DNA of 64,000 nt from Notospermus geniculatus (GCA_002633025.1 NMRB01000105.1:609577-673576), one strand, 5' to 3'; shown: positions 12,541 to 23,999, counted from the stretch's first letter. Made by a program: numbers and translations. The notes: generated from the letters alone by a model not told the origin.

Positions 12541-12650
12541 GGCCCCGTATTCATAAACGAACTTAAGTCAAAGTATGATACTTATCTTTTGTGTTGAACA
12601 AAGGATAAGTGTCACACTTAGACTTAAGTAGTTTTATGAATACGGGACCT
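12541..12650. mobile_element. Palindromic MITE (CCCGTATTCATAAAC ends)
   Basis: GGCCCCGTATTCATAAAC at the left pairs with the right end GTTTTATGAATACGGGACC. The inner arms (ACTTAAGTC, AAAGGATAAGTGTCA) also pair. About 110 bp, almost entirely palindromic. It abuts the family A element that follows. Confidence 0.75.
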
Positions 12651-12962
12651 GCCACACTGTGGCGACTTAGGCGGTCAAATCCCCGCGAACTACATTTGTA
12701 GAATGAAATGGTCCATGGACCATGTGCTCATCCCTTTGGACATATAGGCCCGTATTCTAGAACGTTCCTTAACGTTAAGGTCTACCTTAAGTCTATTGTA
12801 AAACCATCGAGAACAATAGATTTAAGATGGACCTTAATGTTAAGGAACGTTCTAGAATACGGCCCATAGAGTAATGACAGAGAGGAGTGTGTAGCCTACA
12901 TGGTCCATGGACCATTTCATTCTAGTTAGCGGGGATCGTCGCCACAGTGTGACAGGGGCTTT
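12651..12962. mobile_element. Family A MITE containing a nested palindrome
   Basis: The arms carry CCACACTGTGGCGACTTAGG and the ATGGTCCATGGACCAT palindrome as at 5062. The central spacer, which reads GACATAATAGTGTAATG in the uninterrupted copy near 5145-5163, is split here by a 119-bp element (12747-12865). Confidence 0.8.
12747..12865. mobile_element. GGGCCGTATTC-family hairpin MITE, ATA duplication
   Basis: A near-perfect palindrome: GGCCCGTATTCTAGAACG at the left pairs with CGTTCTAGAATACGGCCC at the right, with inner arms TTAACGTTAAGG and CCTTAATGTTAAGG. It is flanked by ATA on both sides (12744-12746 and 12866-12868), consistent with a 3-bp target duplication. Inserted inside a family A MITE. 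Confidence 0.85.
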
Positions 12963-13214
12963 TATGTAGAAAGTGTTGGCCTGCATGCCTGTTCAATGAC
13001 GACGGCTCGTAGAATGAGGAACGCACTCAGTTGCTGACACAAAGAATAGGCCTGCAGTCGCCGTGGACGTTGCAGTGTGTAATTCTTGAATTCTTTTGTT
13101 ATGTCAATGGGCGGAATGTTTAATCCAGCACAAGCGGTGAATAGTGTGTGAGTGACATTACCCTGGTGGCAGTGTTGCAGGTGTAGGCCTATTTCTGTCT
13201 TTCAAAAACTGACC

Positions 13215-13345
13215 GGGGCCCATATTCAGAAAACCTTGCTAGGCTAAGTTACTTAAAAAATTACCCAGCAGTTTGTACACGCCACTGTACAGCACTATGG
13301 GTAAGTAACCAACTAAAGCTACCAAGGTCAGAGGATCATGGGCCC
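13215..13345. mobile_element. Diverged palindromic MITE (GGGCCCATATTC end)
   Basis: The left arm GGGCCCATATTCAGAAAACC and inner TAAGTTACTTAAAAAATTAC pair imperfectly with the right arm, which contains GGTAAGTAACCAACTAAAG and ends in ATGGGCCC. Old member of, or relative of, the GGGCCGTATTC family. Confidence 0.55.
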
Positions 13346-13349
13346 AGGG

Positions 13350-15840
13350 CGCTTTCTGGAATGTGGCTATTTTGTACTAACTTTTATTGGTTCCTACACG
13401 ACACTGGAGTGATGTCTCCAGGAAATTGATGTATCATCGTTTTTCCCATCTTTCCTCGATGAATCAACAAAGTTTGCCAGATAGTTATTACCTCAGAAAA
13501 ATCTTTGTTCTACCTCAAAGACATTTCACCTGAACGGGACAAGGAAAAATGAAATTATCCGATCATGTGTACGGTATCGCTAATTACTTCCCAATTACAC
13601 AACAAAGAATCAAAGAATACGCCAATTAGCACGCATGAAAAGGAATTGTTCGTCGTTGTACTTTCTTTATCGGAATTATTCGCTGATACGTCACTTGGTA
13701 ATTTTGAGTTATCGTTGAGGTCGCTCTTAACTTTGACGTTCGATGGTTGATTTGACTTAAGAAATAACTTTGTCGTGATTGTCGCCGATATTGGACACTC
13801 ACTTGGTGGTCGGTCAGTCGTGTTACCTAATACGGCCAGTTTCCTTGATTATTGTGTTACTCACCCTTGCTAAAGACAATCATGTGACGGGCTTGGTTTT
13901 TTATCGCTTTGCAGGTCCAGGGGCAAAAAGTTTTAATTGCATGCCCCCTAGGTACGGCCAGGGTAGCATTCTCCTCCGGCAAGCATTTTCGCAATCAAGG
14001 TTTTTCCACGAATCATTTCTGTGGAACGATCATACAAAGCTTTCTACGTTAATTGACTTAACAACTGTCAAAAATGATGTGCACATAATCAGTAGAAAAG
14101 AAAACCTAACGTTCATTTAGCACGATAAAAAAACATCTCTTATCTTGGTTATTAATGCAATGAACGCCACTGGAGGCCTGCTTTGGCATGGTTATATTCA
14201 ATTAGCGATCAGAATGCAGCATTAATGAGATTACCAACTTGCATTTAATGGGAGAGTGGGGCGTTTAAAAATAGCTGTGTGAATTAGCATGTTGTCTTTG
14301 GTATGCAGTACTCGATGCCAAGGTGTGTGGGTTACTACACCCAAAGACTTCAAAAAGAACCATATGGCTTTGAAAATCTTAAATTCATCGCTGGATGAAG
14401 ATCACAATGTGACCTACATTTGTCTGTGTAGTAAGTAGGCTGTATTAGACTCCATTTTGACGTAAAGATACTCTAAACTCCACCATTAAATGTCAGTTCA
14501 TTACGTTCAAGCATCAAAACCTTAAATACAGCAATTAAACTCAAAATTTGTCGTCACACTACAGTTATGTAATATGCACAAATAGAACTTGCTATATTCT
14601 GCCTCTGTAGTGTCTCCTCCAATCTAAGGCATGTAAGGGGTTGATCATCACTTAACTCGATGAAATGGTCAATATCATAAGTTGGGACACATATCGATTT
14701 TGCACTGTGGACCAGAAATCACGGATTCCTTTTTAGATATAAACATACACAAAAAAAAACAGTTGTTTTTCTTCTTTTCAACAAAGGTGAATGTGGTTTA
14801 TGGTATGACGGATGGCTACAGTCCAGGTATAACTGCCTATTTCAGAGCCAACAAGCGGAAATGAATTTCATATCATATTTATCTCTTACAATATCTCAGC
14901 CTAAATTATCATCGCACGACAAAAAACCGGCAGGTTCCAGCGGTTAACGATGAATGAGGTCACGGTAATCTGGCCCTTGGCTATCTCGATGATTCAGAAT
15001 AATCTAGGTAAGTCACCTCAGGAAGTCAAATCACCTGGCACCACCTGCCTTGTTGGACAATTACAGTTCCGCAGAAAATCTTTTTTCAAAATAACTCAGC
15101 CCCGCGGACAATGGTAATAATCATTGCCATTGGTTAATTAGGATTGACGATAATAACGCCAATGGTTAGATAGATAATTTGATTTTTATTGTACATTGTC
15201 AGAACAAATTAAGAAGAATTGATGCTAGGAGGCATGCATAATATGTACATGTACAATACACAAAAAATGTACGTAATTGTCTTGTGATAGTAAAGTGACA
15301 TACTTGTATTTTGCCCTCACGGCAGTTTTTCGATGGCCTGGTTTTCTTCTGCGGTATGTTGCTAGGTGTTGGGTCTTCATTCAGTTTCATTCTTCATTAC
15401 AATCTGAACGTCAGCGAACGATTTGCACGCGCATCGTATTAAACTCTGATGTATATCGGACAGCGCCATATTGCTCCGGGAACTACTTCCTAATCCACGT
15501 GCGTTTGTTTACTTCCGGATGTGATGTTTTGATTTGATTTGCTACTTATCAGTAAAAATTTGCCTAAATCCACTTAATAACTTCAAATCTACAATAAATA
15601 AAACTATCCCACCGATATAATGTGCAAAGAACCCATACGTGAAAAAGTATGAGCATTGGTCAAGTGTGGAAGATGTTCACAGTTGATTCACTCACTTGCG
15701 GCGAATCACTGAATTATCATTCGATTTGAAAGATGATTACTACGCCGAGGCTCCTTTATACAGTCGAGGTAGTGTACGATGGCCATCCGAATGTAGCCGA
15801 ATACCTCCGAAAATGACGTCGATTGTCTTTATAGTGCAGA
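13350..15840. other. No recognisable feature
   Basis: No exon or repeat could be supported. The 113-codon frame at 13779-14120 has no recognisable motif and no convincing splice context. Confidence 0.4.
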
Positions 15841-15843
15841 AGG

Positions 15844-16667
15844 ACACAGTGCATCACAGTAGTTTTAAGAACCTATCGACTCATGACAAAGCGATTTTTA
15901 GGCTCTCTTCACATTATCAACCTAAGGCAAAAAGCTGGCTGAGTTCTCCTCCATTTGTCTTGATAACCCGCTGACAGATGAACTGAGGTGTGTCTCAGCT
16001 TGGCTTAACTTCAAATCCATTTCCATTGCCACATGACAAATTGGATTGAAAATCTTGAAAAACCCTCTTTGGTGGAGAGTACATCTCAAAATCAACTTCC
16101 CCAGCAGTAAAACTACGTTTTTTCTGTAAAATAGGTGTAAAAATCAAATGACACATTTTACATTTTTAAGCCAATATTGATGTCTTGACGTCGATCATTT
16201 TTAAATTCAACGGGTGATTCACGATAGCGATCAAATGTGTCATTCACACTTTCTTGACAATCTGAAATTTTTATCCATAATTGAAATCTCTCCATCGATA
16301 TTTCAAATTGGCAAGATGGGTTCATCGGAGCGGATATTCCACTCTAGTGTCCGTGCCTGCAACGTCTACTGGCACCTACTGATCACTGTGTAAGTTAACC
16401 GCATGCTGAAATGAACTCTGCCCTCAAAATGGTAAAAGGAAGGACCAGGATTGAGATCCCGCTGAAGATGAAGGGGGTATGGTAAACTGTAGAAGGTATT
16501 TGTATTAGATTTTCCGTCAGGGCGAAACCAAAGCAGTATTGGCCCTGGTGAGTACGGAAGAGGCCAACTCAAGGCAAAGCAATATTGGCCCTGGTGAGTA
16601 CGGAAGAAGCCAACTCAAGCTACTCATGTTCCTAACTTGGATGGGGTCTTTTACTTGCCCATGCAAA
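15844..16667. repeat. Direct repeat, copy 1 (probable uncollapsed haplotype)
   Basis: Starting at ACACAGTGCATCACAGTAG, this segment is repeated almost base for base from 16669, about 825 bp downstream. The copies are separated only by a single N at 16668, and copy 1 stops exactly at that N. The last 200 bp carry the SINE-like end (GGGTCTTTTACTTGCCC) and an internal duplicated block with TATTGGCCCTGGTGAGTACG. The pattern fits two contigs overlapping by different alleles and joined without merging. Confidence 0.75.
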
Positions 16668-16668
16668 N
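16668..16668. other. Single-N contig junction
   Basis: A lone N marks the join between the two near-identical copies at 15844 and 16669. It creates an open frame that crosses from one copy into the other and should not be annotated. Confidence 0.9.
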
Positions 16669-17465
16669 ACACAGTGCATCACAGTAGTTTTAAGAACCTA
16701 TCGACTCATGACAAAGCGATTTTTAGGCTCTCTTCACATTATCAACCTAAGGCAAAAAGCTGGCTGAGTTCTCCTCCATTTGTCTTGATAACCCGCTGAC
16801 AGATGAACTGAGGTGTGTCTCAGCTTGGCTTAACTTCAAATCCATTTCCATTGCCACATGACAAATTGGATTGAAAATCTTGAAAAACCCTCTTTGGTGG
16901 AGAGTACATCTCAAAATCAACTTCCCCAGCAGTAAAACTACGTTTTTTCTGTAAAATAGGTGTAAAAATCAAATGACACATTTTACATTTTTAAGCCAAT
17001 ATTGATGTCTTGACGTCGATCATTTTTAAATTCAACGGGTGATTCACGATAGCGATCAAATGTGTCATTCACACTTTCTTGACAATCTGAAATTTTTATC
17101 CATAATTGAAATCTCTCCATCGATATTTCAAATTGGCAAGATGGGTTCATCGGAGCGGATATTCCACTCTAGTGTCCGTGCCTGCAACGTCGACTGGCAC
17201 CTACTGATCACTGTGTAAGTTAACCGCATGCTGAAATGAACTCTGCCCTCAAAATGGTAAAAGGAAGGACCAGGATTGAGATCATACTCATGGTGGAGGG
17301 GGAGGCATGGTAAAGTGAGCAGTATAGACGATATTTGTATTAGATTTTTCCGTCAGGTCCGAAGCCAAAGCATTATTGGCCCTGATGCAGTGAGTACAGA
17401 AGATGAAATCTGAAGCTACTCATCTTCCTCACTTGGATGGGGCCTTTTACTTGCCCATGCAAAGA
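16669..17465. repeat. Direct repeat, copy 2
   Basis: Nearly identical to 15844-16453, with scattered single-base differences (for example CGTCTACTGG versus CGTCGACTGG). It diverges more in the SINE-like tail after GGATTGAGATC. It continues to the ACTTGCCCATGCAAA motif at which copy 1 ends. Confidence 0.75.
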
Positions 17466-17552
17466 AACAAGGTACAAGGCAAAGAAACAAGGTACAGGAA
17501 GGTTCTGCTCAACTACTAGTATATGGGCAACTAATGGCCAGGTTGTGTCGGA

Positions 17553-17876
17553 AGGTGCTGCTCCACGTGAGAGTTTCTTCGGGCGAGTTGGCTCTCAATG
17601 GGTAACTCAACCATAGGCAATACTATGGCCCGTATGCACAGACGTTCCTCCACTCACACTTGAGTGTGAGGTCGACCTTTACCTATTGTTTGCAGGGTAG
17701 AATACAAAAGATTAAGGTCGACCTCACACTCAAGTGTGAGTGGAGGAACGTCTGTGCATACGGGCCTATGGGTAGTAGTTGTGTCATTGGTCTTAGCGGA
17801 CGTAAGGAACCAACAATGATGAATTTCCCATTGAAGTCTAACTCCCACTAGAAACCTCACACGTGGAGCACCACCT
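17553..17876. mobile_element. Family B MITE containing a nested hairpin
   Basis: AGGTGCTGCTCCACGTGAGAG at the left is paired with the complement of CACACGTGGAGCACCACCT at the right. The arms share the ATGGGTAACTCAACCAT and GTAAGGAACCAACAATG blocks seen at 5411 and 35636. The centre is interrupted by the 140-bp hairpin at 17627-17766. Confidence 0.8.
17627..17766. mobile_element. GGGCCGTATTC-family hairpin MITE, TAT duplication
   Basis: GGCCCGTATGCACAGACGTT pairs with its complement at the right end. The arms continue through CACACTTGAGTGTGAGGTCG. Flanked by TAT at 17624-17626 and 17767-17769, a 3-bp target duplication. Nested in a family B MITE. Confidence 0.85.
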
Positions 17877-18717
17877 ACCTTTTTCGACAGCAATGTAGAT
17901 GACCACGCTTTCCCTGGTATTGAGCGGAGATTCTGCCTTTTTACCAGCTGAAGGAAGACCTGGACATTAATTCAATTTGAGACAGTGGTTCAAAGGAGAA
18001 ACCGCACCAGCCTCTGAAAATGTGGAGATAAGTCCTATTCAGACCTTTTCTAATACGATACAGAGGCAGCTCATTTAGAATATCCTTGATATAGTTTCAC
18101 ACAGATAAAAAATAGTAGTTTACTCAGTATATGCTCTTACAAAACAAGCACATCCTCTTAAATCAAAGTAAACACAATAGTAGGCTTAGTTTACAAACGT
18201 GTGATTACGGATGGCTTGTTTCTTTGTAATTCTGCATTAACAGATATTGAAGATACTCTCTCAATGAAATGCTTGACTCTCGGGAATCGTCAAATCTTAT
18301 TCTCCATTGTAAAATTCAGAATCTCTCTTGATGCTTAAAAGGTGGAACAATACTGTCAGATTAGATTGTATTGTGGGATAATCCTTGTGCCGATTTCATC
18401 TGTATTTATTATTTCATGAAGTGTTGGTGTACAATTGCAGCATAAATGGATGTTTTGTTCAACTTCCGACTCTTTCCAATGAATTCACAATGTTTTGTAC
18501 CAATTGGTATAGAACTGTTGCATTTCATTTGCAAACTGGGGCAATTATTGGCTGCTTACAGATGCACAGTATCTCAAGGACGTGTCAAGTGATGCTACTT
18601 ATTATTGGAATACAGCCAAATGCAACTTAATAAAAAGTAGGGAGAACAGCACTGTTGAGATCTGTGGAGAGATTATGGTCTCCATGTTTACAGCATATGG
18701 TACAATAAGGTTGGGGT

Positions 18718-18800
18718 TACATAGAGCTATACGGTATACGAACACGCCGGTTAACAGTGGTTCACGGTCGCGAACCCTTTGTGAAGCCTATATCGTTTAG
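18718..18800. repeat. Family C MITE arm (ACATAGAGCTA...CACGCCGG)
   Basis: Contains TTACATAGAGCTATACGG, ACACGCCGG and TCGCGAACCCTTTGTGAA. The same ordered blocks occur at 33097-33165, 39899-40035 and 50315-50425, and on the complement near 31150. One arm only is recognisable here. Confidence 0.55.
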
Positions 18801-18811
18801 CAGACATTTTA

Positions 18812-19134
18812 ATTGGTAGATTCGGCCCTTTCAGACAAACGTCAAGTAGTCCGATTGGTTCCTTCTGATCTCGAACACCTGTCTATTGGTCAATTCAGAC
18901 AGACAGTGGGTCATATGAATAAAGACTAGCAAATGATTTTACTTCAGATTTGTACAGCATCATCTGGTGCATTTTTATTGCAAAATTCAAGTAAAGGCAT
19001 TTGCTAGTCTTCATTCATATGTCCAAATACATGTAGCTCGCATTGAGCGTTTCCTCAAACCGTTATCTGATTGGTTACCTCAGATCTTGAAACGCTGTGA
19101 TTGGTCATTTCAAACCAGCAAATGCTCTGATTGG
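18812..19134 (+). promoter_or_regulatory. Cluster of six inverted CCAAT boxes
   Basis: ATTGG occurs at 18812, 18854, 18885, 19070, 19100 and 19130. The last three are spaced exactly 30 bp apart (CTGATTGGTTACC, GTGATTGGTCATT, CTGATTGGTCTAC). A MITE at 18908-19025 sits in the middle of the array. Such cores are bound by NF-Y in animals; function here is inference, and part of the array may belong to a mobile element. Confidence 0.35.
18908..19025. mobile_element. Palindromic MITE (GGGTCATATGAATAAAGAC ends)
   Basis: GGGTCATATGAATAAAGACT at the left is mirrored by AGTCTTCATTCATATG at the right, with inner arms CTAGCAAATG/CATTTGCTAG. A second copy lies at 23826-23943. The right terminus is slightly degraded. 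Confidence 0.8.
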
Positions 19135-19208
19135 TCTACTAAGGCACACAGATATCCTGATCCCAGCAACTTGGAACAAGAAGAAAGATTGCTCAACAAA
19201 TGGCAGAA

Positions 19209-19221
19209 AGGTGGCAGCACC
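19209..19221 (+). promoter_or_regulatory. CTCF-core-like motif AGGTGGCAGCACC
   Basis: Fits the animal CTCF core AGRKGGCRSY. The 12-mer AGGTGGCAGCAC recurs exactly at 20105, 20202, 45812 and 56888. Either a regulatory motif or a fragment of an interspersed repeat. Confidence 0.3.
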
Positions 19222-20104
19222 AAACGGGTCGGCGATCTCTCAACTGCCGATTGCATCTATTGCTTGGACTTCGGTTGATTCACTCAACTTAAATTGCCTC
19301 ACCATACTGAGGTACATGAAAGGAAGACGGATACCTTCGCTGTGAGCCCCTGCTGCTAGCCAGCTTGTATGGTTCGTAGCTCCTCACAGAGTTTAGGATT
19401 TCGTTTGATTTTGGTTGATAGAATCTCCCTTGAGAAAGCGCTGTGCCTGAACACTCAACTCTGAAGATCTCCGCGCCATGGAGAATTTCTCCGTGAACCA
19501 GGAAAAATTGAAAATAGTTCACCTCTCATTACCCTTTATTTAGCCTGGGAATGATCCTTAAGAACATCAAACATCGAAGTAAATAACACTATCTCGGAGA
19601 AAAAGAAGGCATCGGGAGTAATCTGCCAATTCATCTCAGCACGACTGATCTCTGAAACTCTCAAATAATACTGAATTTCTATCCACTCAGTCAGACACAG
19701 GCGAATAAACCACCCTGATCGCTGGGGAAGCCACAATTACTTCCATTTGATACTGCATGAAGAGAAAGCGTTCCGCACACTGTAAATTCCTTCGTCACGT
19801 TTCTTTACCACTGTGGGATGAGTCATATTGGGGTGAGGACACTTCTTTTGAATTTCTGAAGGAGTCTGAGATGTCGGACTGAAGAAATAGCGACCCTAGG
19901 GTACAGAACTAATAGCCCACTTCTCATTAGGGATGAGATGGTGTCAGTTACTGGATAGCCTTAGCATGTGGTGATGGTGTCCACTACAGGGGTACTGAGT
20001 CTTGCAGTGCAGTATCTGGCAGTTAAAGGAGTTAGACGCCGAAGTTGTAAACAAGCTGGTTTGTTTACAAACATGGTCGGCAAACTAGTTTTATTCCTTC
20101 GTGC

Positions 20105-20214
20105 AGGTGGCAGCACCAGTAGCGCCCCGTGATCGTTAGACTGGTTCCCGGTCCGATGCAACTCACTCACGATATTCACGTCAGTACATATCACCGACAA
20201 TAGGTGGCAGCACC
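20105..20214 (+). promoter_or_regulatory. Pair of CTCF-core-like motifs 97 bp apart
   Basis: AGGTGGCAGCACC occurs at 20105-20117 and again at 20202-20214, the first followed by AGTAGCGCCCC. The downstream sequence runs into the assembly gap, so the extent of any repeat cannot be judged. Confidence 0.3.
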
Positions 20215-20263
20215 GCAGGCGTCGCGTGGATAGAGAACCAGTGAGTGAGTGTTTACAACTTGG

Positions 20264-21205
20264 NNNNNNNNNNNNNNNNNNNNNNNNNNNNNNNNNNNNN
20301 NNNNNNNNNNNNNNNNNNNNNNNNNNNNNNNNNNNNNNNNNNNNNNNNNNNNNNNNNNNNNNNNNNNNNNNNNNNNNNNNNNNNNNNNNNNNNNNNNNNN
20401 NNNNNNNNNNNNNNNNNNNNNNNNNNNNNNNNNNNNNNNNNNNNNNNNNNNNNNNNNNNNNNNNNNNNNNNNNNNNNNNNNNNNNNNNNNNNNNNNNNNN
20501 NNNNNNNNNNNNNNNNNNNNNNNNNNNNNNNNNNNNNNNNNNNNNNNNNNNNNNNNNNNNNNNNNNNNNNNNNNNNNNNNNNNNNNNNNNNNNNNNNNNN
20601 NNNNNNNNNNNNNNNNNNNNNNNNNNNNNNNNNNNNNNNNNNNNNNNNNNNNNNNNNNNNNNNNNNNNNNNNNNNNNNNNNNNNNNNNNNNNNNNNNNNN
20701 NNNNNNNNNNNNNNNNNNNNNNNNNNNNNNNNNNNNNNNNNNNNNNNNNNNNNNNNNNNNNNNNNNNNNNNNNNNNNNNNNNNNNNNNNNNNNNNNNNNN
20801 NNNNNNNNNNNNNNNNNNNNNNNNNNNNNNNNNNNNNNNNNNNNNNNNNNNNNNNNNNNNNNNNNNNNNNNNNNNNNNNNNNNNNNNNNNNNNNNNNNNN
20901 NNNNNNNNNNNNNNNNNNNNNNNNNNNNNNNNNNNNNNNNNNNNNNNNNNNNNNNNNNNNNNNNNNNNNNNNNNNNNNNNNNNNNNNNNNNNNNNNNNNN
21001 NNNNNNNNNNNNNNNNNNNNNNNNNNNNNNNNNNNNNNNNNNNNNNNNNNNNNNNNNNNNNNNNNNNNNNNNNNNNNNNNNNNNNNNNNNNNNNNNNNNN
21101 NNNNNNNNNNNNNNNNNNNNNNNNNNNNNNNNNNNNNNNNNNNNNNNNNNNNNNNNNNNNNNNNNNNNNNNNNNNNNNNNNNNNNNNNNNNNNNNNNNNN
21201 NNNNN
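20264..21205. other. Assembly gap, 942 N
   Basis: Unsequenced. Open frames that cross it are artefacts of translating N. An upstream exon of the gene could lie here. Confidence 0.98.
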
Positions 21206-22121
21206 TGACTTGGAATGGATGCCGTGTTCATCATCATGATATAAATTAAAGTAAATAGAGATGACACCTTTTTCATGATGAACTGAGTGTATTTTGGTCC
21301 GAAGACCCGATACAAGCTTTCGTCACTTACTGTGACTTCATCAGGTATGAGAAAATAAGGGAAAGCTATACCAATATACACAAAATGAACTGTAAAAACA
21401 TATGGAAAGAATTAAACTTGTGACTTCACACATCTTATCCTACAGATGGTGGGAACAAACAGAACAGGGAAAGTACAATGCTGGAATGACAATGGTGTGT
21501 ACAGTACATTAATTGGTCAGTTGGTAATGTGCTAGAAAGCCCTGATCCCTGTTAAGCCCACACTTGATGGAATTAAACTTGCTGATGAGTTTTATTGCAT
21601 GTCGACACTCAACAGAAAGGAAAATAAATACTACGAGTCATCTTTCGCACAGGTGGTAAATGCACGGTGACGAGGATATTTTCGCACATTCTCTGACCGT
21701 AGATTAAATAAAAACATCTCCAAATAATGATTTTGAGCAACTTTCGGGTAGAACTTTAGAATCCCTGGTCAGAAGTGGACAAACACTCTTCACAAGGACT
21801 ATTCAACGACAGGACACTCACGCAAAATGTCATCTACAAGGAAATCCTTTAGTAAATGAAGGCATGGACTATTATATTATACCACAAACAGGTCACAGCC
21901 ATGCACTATTATGCCACAATCGACTTTACCCACATTGAACTCCGTGCGCAGCACGGGTATTTGCTAGTATACATAATTACGCATAATTACTGTTCTGAGA
22001 TGTTGGCCACTCCTGTGGAAGGAACTACGTTCTTCATGTGCATAGAGAGTCAAACAAGTGGCTAAGCACAATACCCATCTCACTGACAGTTTGTCAGCGG
22101 CCTGTAGGCCTACTACTTACA

Positions 22122-22247
22122 GGGCCGTATTCAAAAAGGGCGTTTAAGACTTAGACGCGTGTAACTTCGTCAAATGCATGGTGGAAGTGTGTGCATTTAG
22201 TAAAGAAGTCTTAATCGCCCGATGATCACCCTTTTTGAATACGGCCC
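22122..22247. mobile_element. GGGCCGTATTC-family hairpin MITE, ACA duplication
   Basis: GGGCCGTATTCAAAAAGGGC at the left is matched by CCCTTTTTGAATACGGCCC at the right. The interior has AAATGCATGGTGGAAGTGTG, shared with the copies at 50612 and 61992. Flanked by ACA at 22119-22121 and 22248-22250, a 3-bp target duplication. Confidence 0.88.
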
Positions 22248-22249
22248 AC

Positions 22250-23358
22250 AATATTTTACATCAGAGAACTTTAAAAACTGCGCGCTCTCACAGAATGTCT
22301 TTTAATACAATACGGGGTAGCCTACGACTTGCCAAACCGCACAGCTTGAAGTACAGAAGTTAATTCAACTCAAACTTATCAACACGAGTGTTCAGTCATT
22401 GAATTTCAACAAGTCATTCTAAAGAGTCAAGATAATTGTCCAATAAGGAGCAAAACTCTCTCAAGTTACGTTTCCGTTTGCTTTGCGAAAGGAATATGAT
22501 TGATCCATATAACATTACGCCTTCCTTTAAGCGGCAAACTAGGCATCTGGGTCTCCTTCCCCTTTTAACATGCCCGAGGGGTACCATTCCACGGTAACCG
22601 GAGCTCCTCTTTCCACTGGTTTTGTGACAGTTCCCTTGTTGCTTCAAGTCAACCATATTCTCAACAACTCCATGTCGGCCCACTTCACTCCAATAAAAAT
22701 ATAGTATTACATCTCTTTAGTTACTAAGATGCTGAGCTAGACGGAAGCTGTATTGCTGTACTGCTGTATTGTCCGGTTAGTATTGGTTTCAGCTTTGCGG
22801 CGGTACAACGGATTTGACGTCTTGCTTATTTTGACTCAGCAGTCGCTCAGACAGGGGATATTTTAGTGCATGTACCTCTCTGTAACAATGCCGTAATGAC
22901 GTGAAAATGTTGGATTTGACCCTAAATTTGGTTTTGACCCCTCCGCATTATACCCACGGGGAAGAATATACCCTTCATCCTTGATGGTAAACGATTTTGG
23001 GCGATGAAGATATCCTCATTGGACTCGAGTCAGCAAAGGCTTGTCAGTCGTTGGTCACTGCCGTTAAGACATTGACAAGCCCTCTAAGCCTCGGGGAGCG
23101 GATACTCTCGTGGGCAGGATGTAGTTACAAGCCAAGTCAGTTGACGTGTGCAGCTTACGAACAACTATCCATTGCCTACAGCAAGTTTATAAACACAAAC
23201 CGAGCTCTGCAGGTCTAGTAATAAAGTCTAAAAAGAAGAGACTTTGTTGCAGAAGAAGAAAGCACAATAAAGCTCCAGTTATCTTTTAGTTTCATCATAG
23301 TTTTCATAGTTTTTTAGTTTCATAGTTTTCTCTTGACGTTTACATTCTCTCTTTTCAG
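22250..23358. other. No recognisable feature upstream of exon A
   Basis: No upstream exon recognised. The last bases before exon A are pyrimidine-rich (CTCTCTTTTCAG), as expected for a 3' splice site. Confidence 0.4.
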
Positions 23359-23514
23359 CATCCAAAATTCGGGGGTCCAAATGTCCTTATGACGGACGCT
23401 ATAGTATAGATGTCGCTAAAGGTAGTTCATCATGTACAAGTCGGAGTACATTCATCAGTGGTTGTGGTAAATCTCAGCAGCTGAGATTCGAGATAACATG
23501 CCCGTCTATCTCAG
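23359..23514 (+). CDS. Exon A of a Cys-rich surface protein (DUF7043-like segment)
   Basis: Internal exon, 156 nt, between a strong acceptor (CTCTTTTCAG) and a consensus donor (GTAAGC). It encodes 51 whole codons flanked by split codons: it enters two bases into a codon and leaves with one base over. The peptide contains SKCPYDGRYSIDVAKGSSSC and later FISGCGKSQQLRFEITCPS, with four cysteines in a C-P-[FY]-x-G-R-[YF] ... C ... S-G-C ... L-x-F-x-x-x-C-P pattern. From memory this pattern resembles the DUF7043-type domain of invertebrate secreted or GPI-linked proteins. That assignment is inference and needs a profile search. The exit phase matches exon B exactly. The upstream exon, which must end with one extra base, was not found in this window. 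Confidence 0.85.
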
Positions 23515-23825
23515 GTAAGCATCGAAGAGCTTCTTGGTGTTGTGATGTTGAAAGGAACGCCACGTTTTGGAAGCCTCTAGTTCAAGGGTGTAACCGACCA
23601 AAGCGTTTTAACACTCGGAACGTCCACAAAGTGCTTTAACGTCCCTATTGTTTGAAGACATCGGAGCAGAACATATTCGACTGCTAATGCGCTATCAAAC
23701 GCAAGTTGACAAAAAAGGCCTTGAAAAACCCTTTCAAGGAGCGAGCCCCACAGCACCTATTGTTCACCCCAACACAATGCATATGAACTTCACGCTCCCG
23801 CTCCGTGAAACGCTTGTTCGTCATG

Positions 23826-23943
23826 GGGTCATATGAATAAAGACTAGCAAGTGCTTTTACTTGAATTTTGCAATACAAATGCACTAAGCAATGCCGTACA
23901 GATTTGAAGTAATAGCATTTGCTAGTCTTTATTCATATGACCC
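23826..23943. mobile_element. Palindromic MITE (GGGTCATATGAATAAAGAC), ATG duplication
   Basis: Complete copy of the family at 18908: GGGTCATATGAATAAAGACT and its complement at the right end (AGTCTTTATTCATATGACCC). Flanked by ATG at 23823-23825 and 23944-23946. 118 bp, non-coding. Confidence 0.88.
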
Positions 23944-23999
23944 ATGGTACGGTAGCAAGGCCTTTCGTGCCTATTTCGTACCCTGGAGTATTGGAGAGA

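Noticed and set aside
15696-16799. Two frames ending in the same VHHSSFKNLSTHDKAIFRLS-type peptide
   Set aside because: The identity comes from the duplicated block, one frame crosses an N, and no domain is present.
20191-21381. Open frames of 319-396 codons crossing the large gap, both strands
   Set aside because: They consist almost entirely of translated N; there is no evidence for coding.
22997-23218. 73-codon frame just upstream of exon A
   Set aside because: Its end does not supply a donor in the phase required by exon A, and it lacks the Cys pattern of the family.
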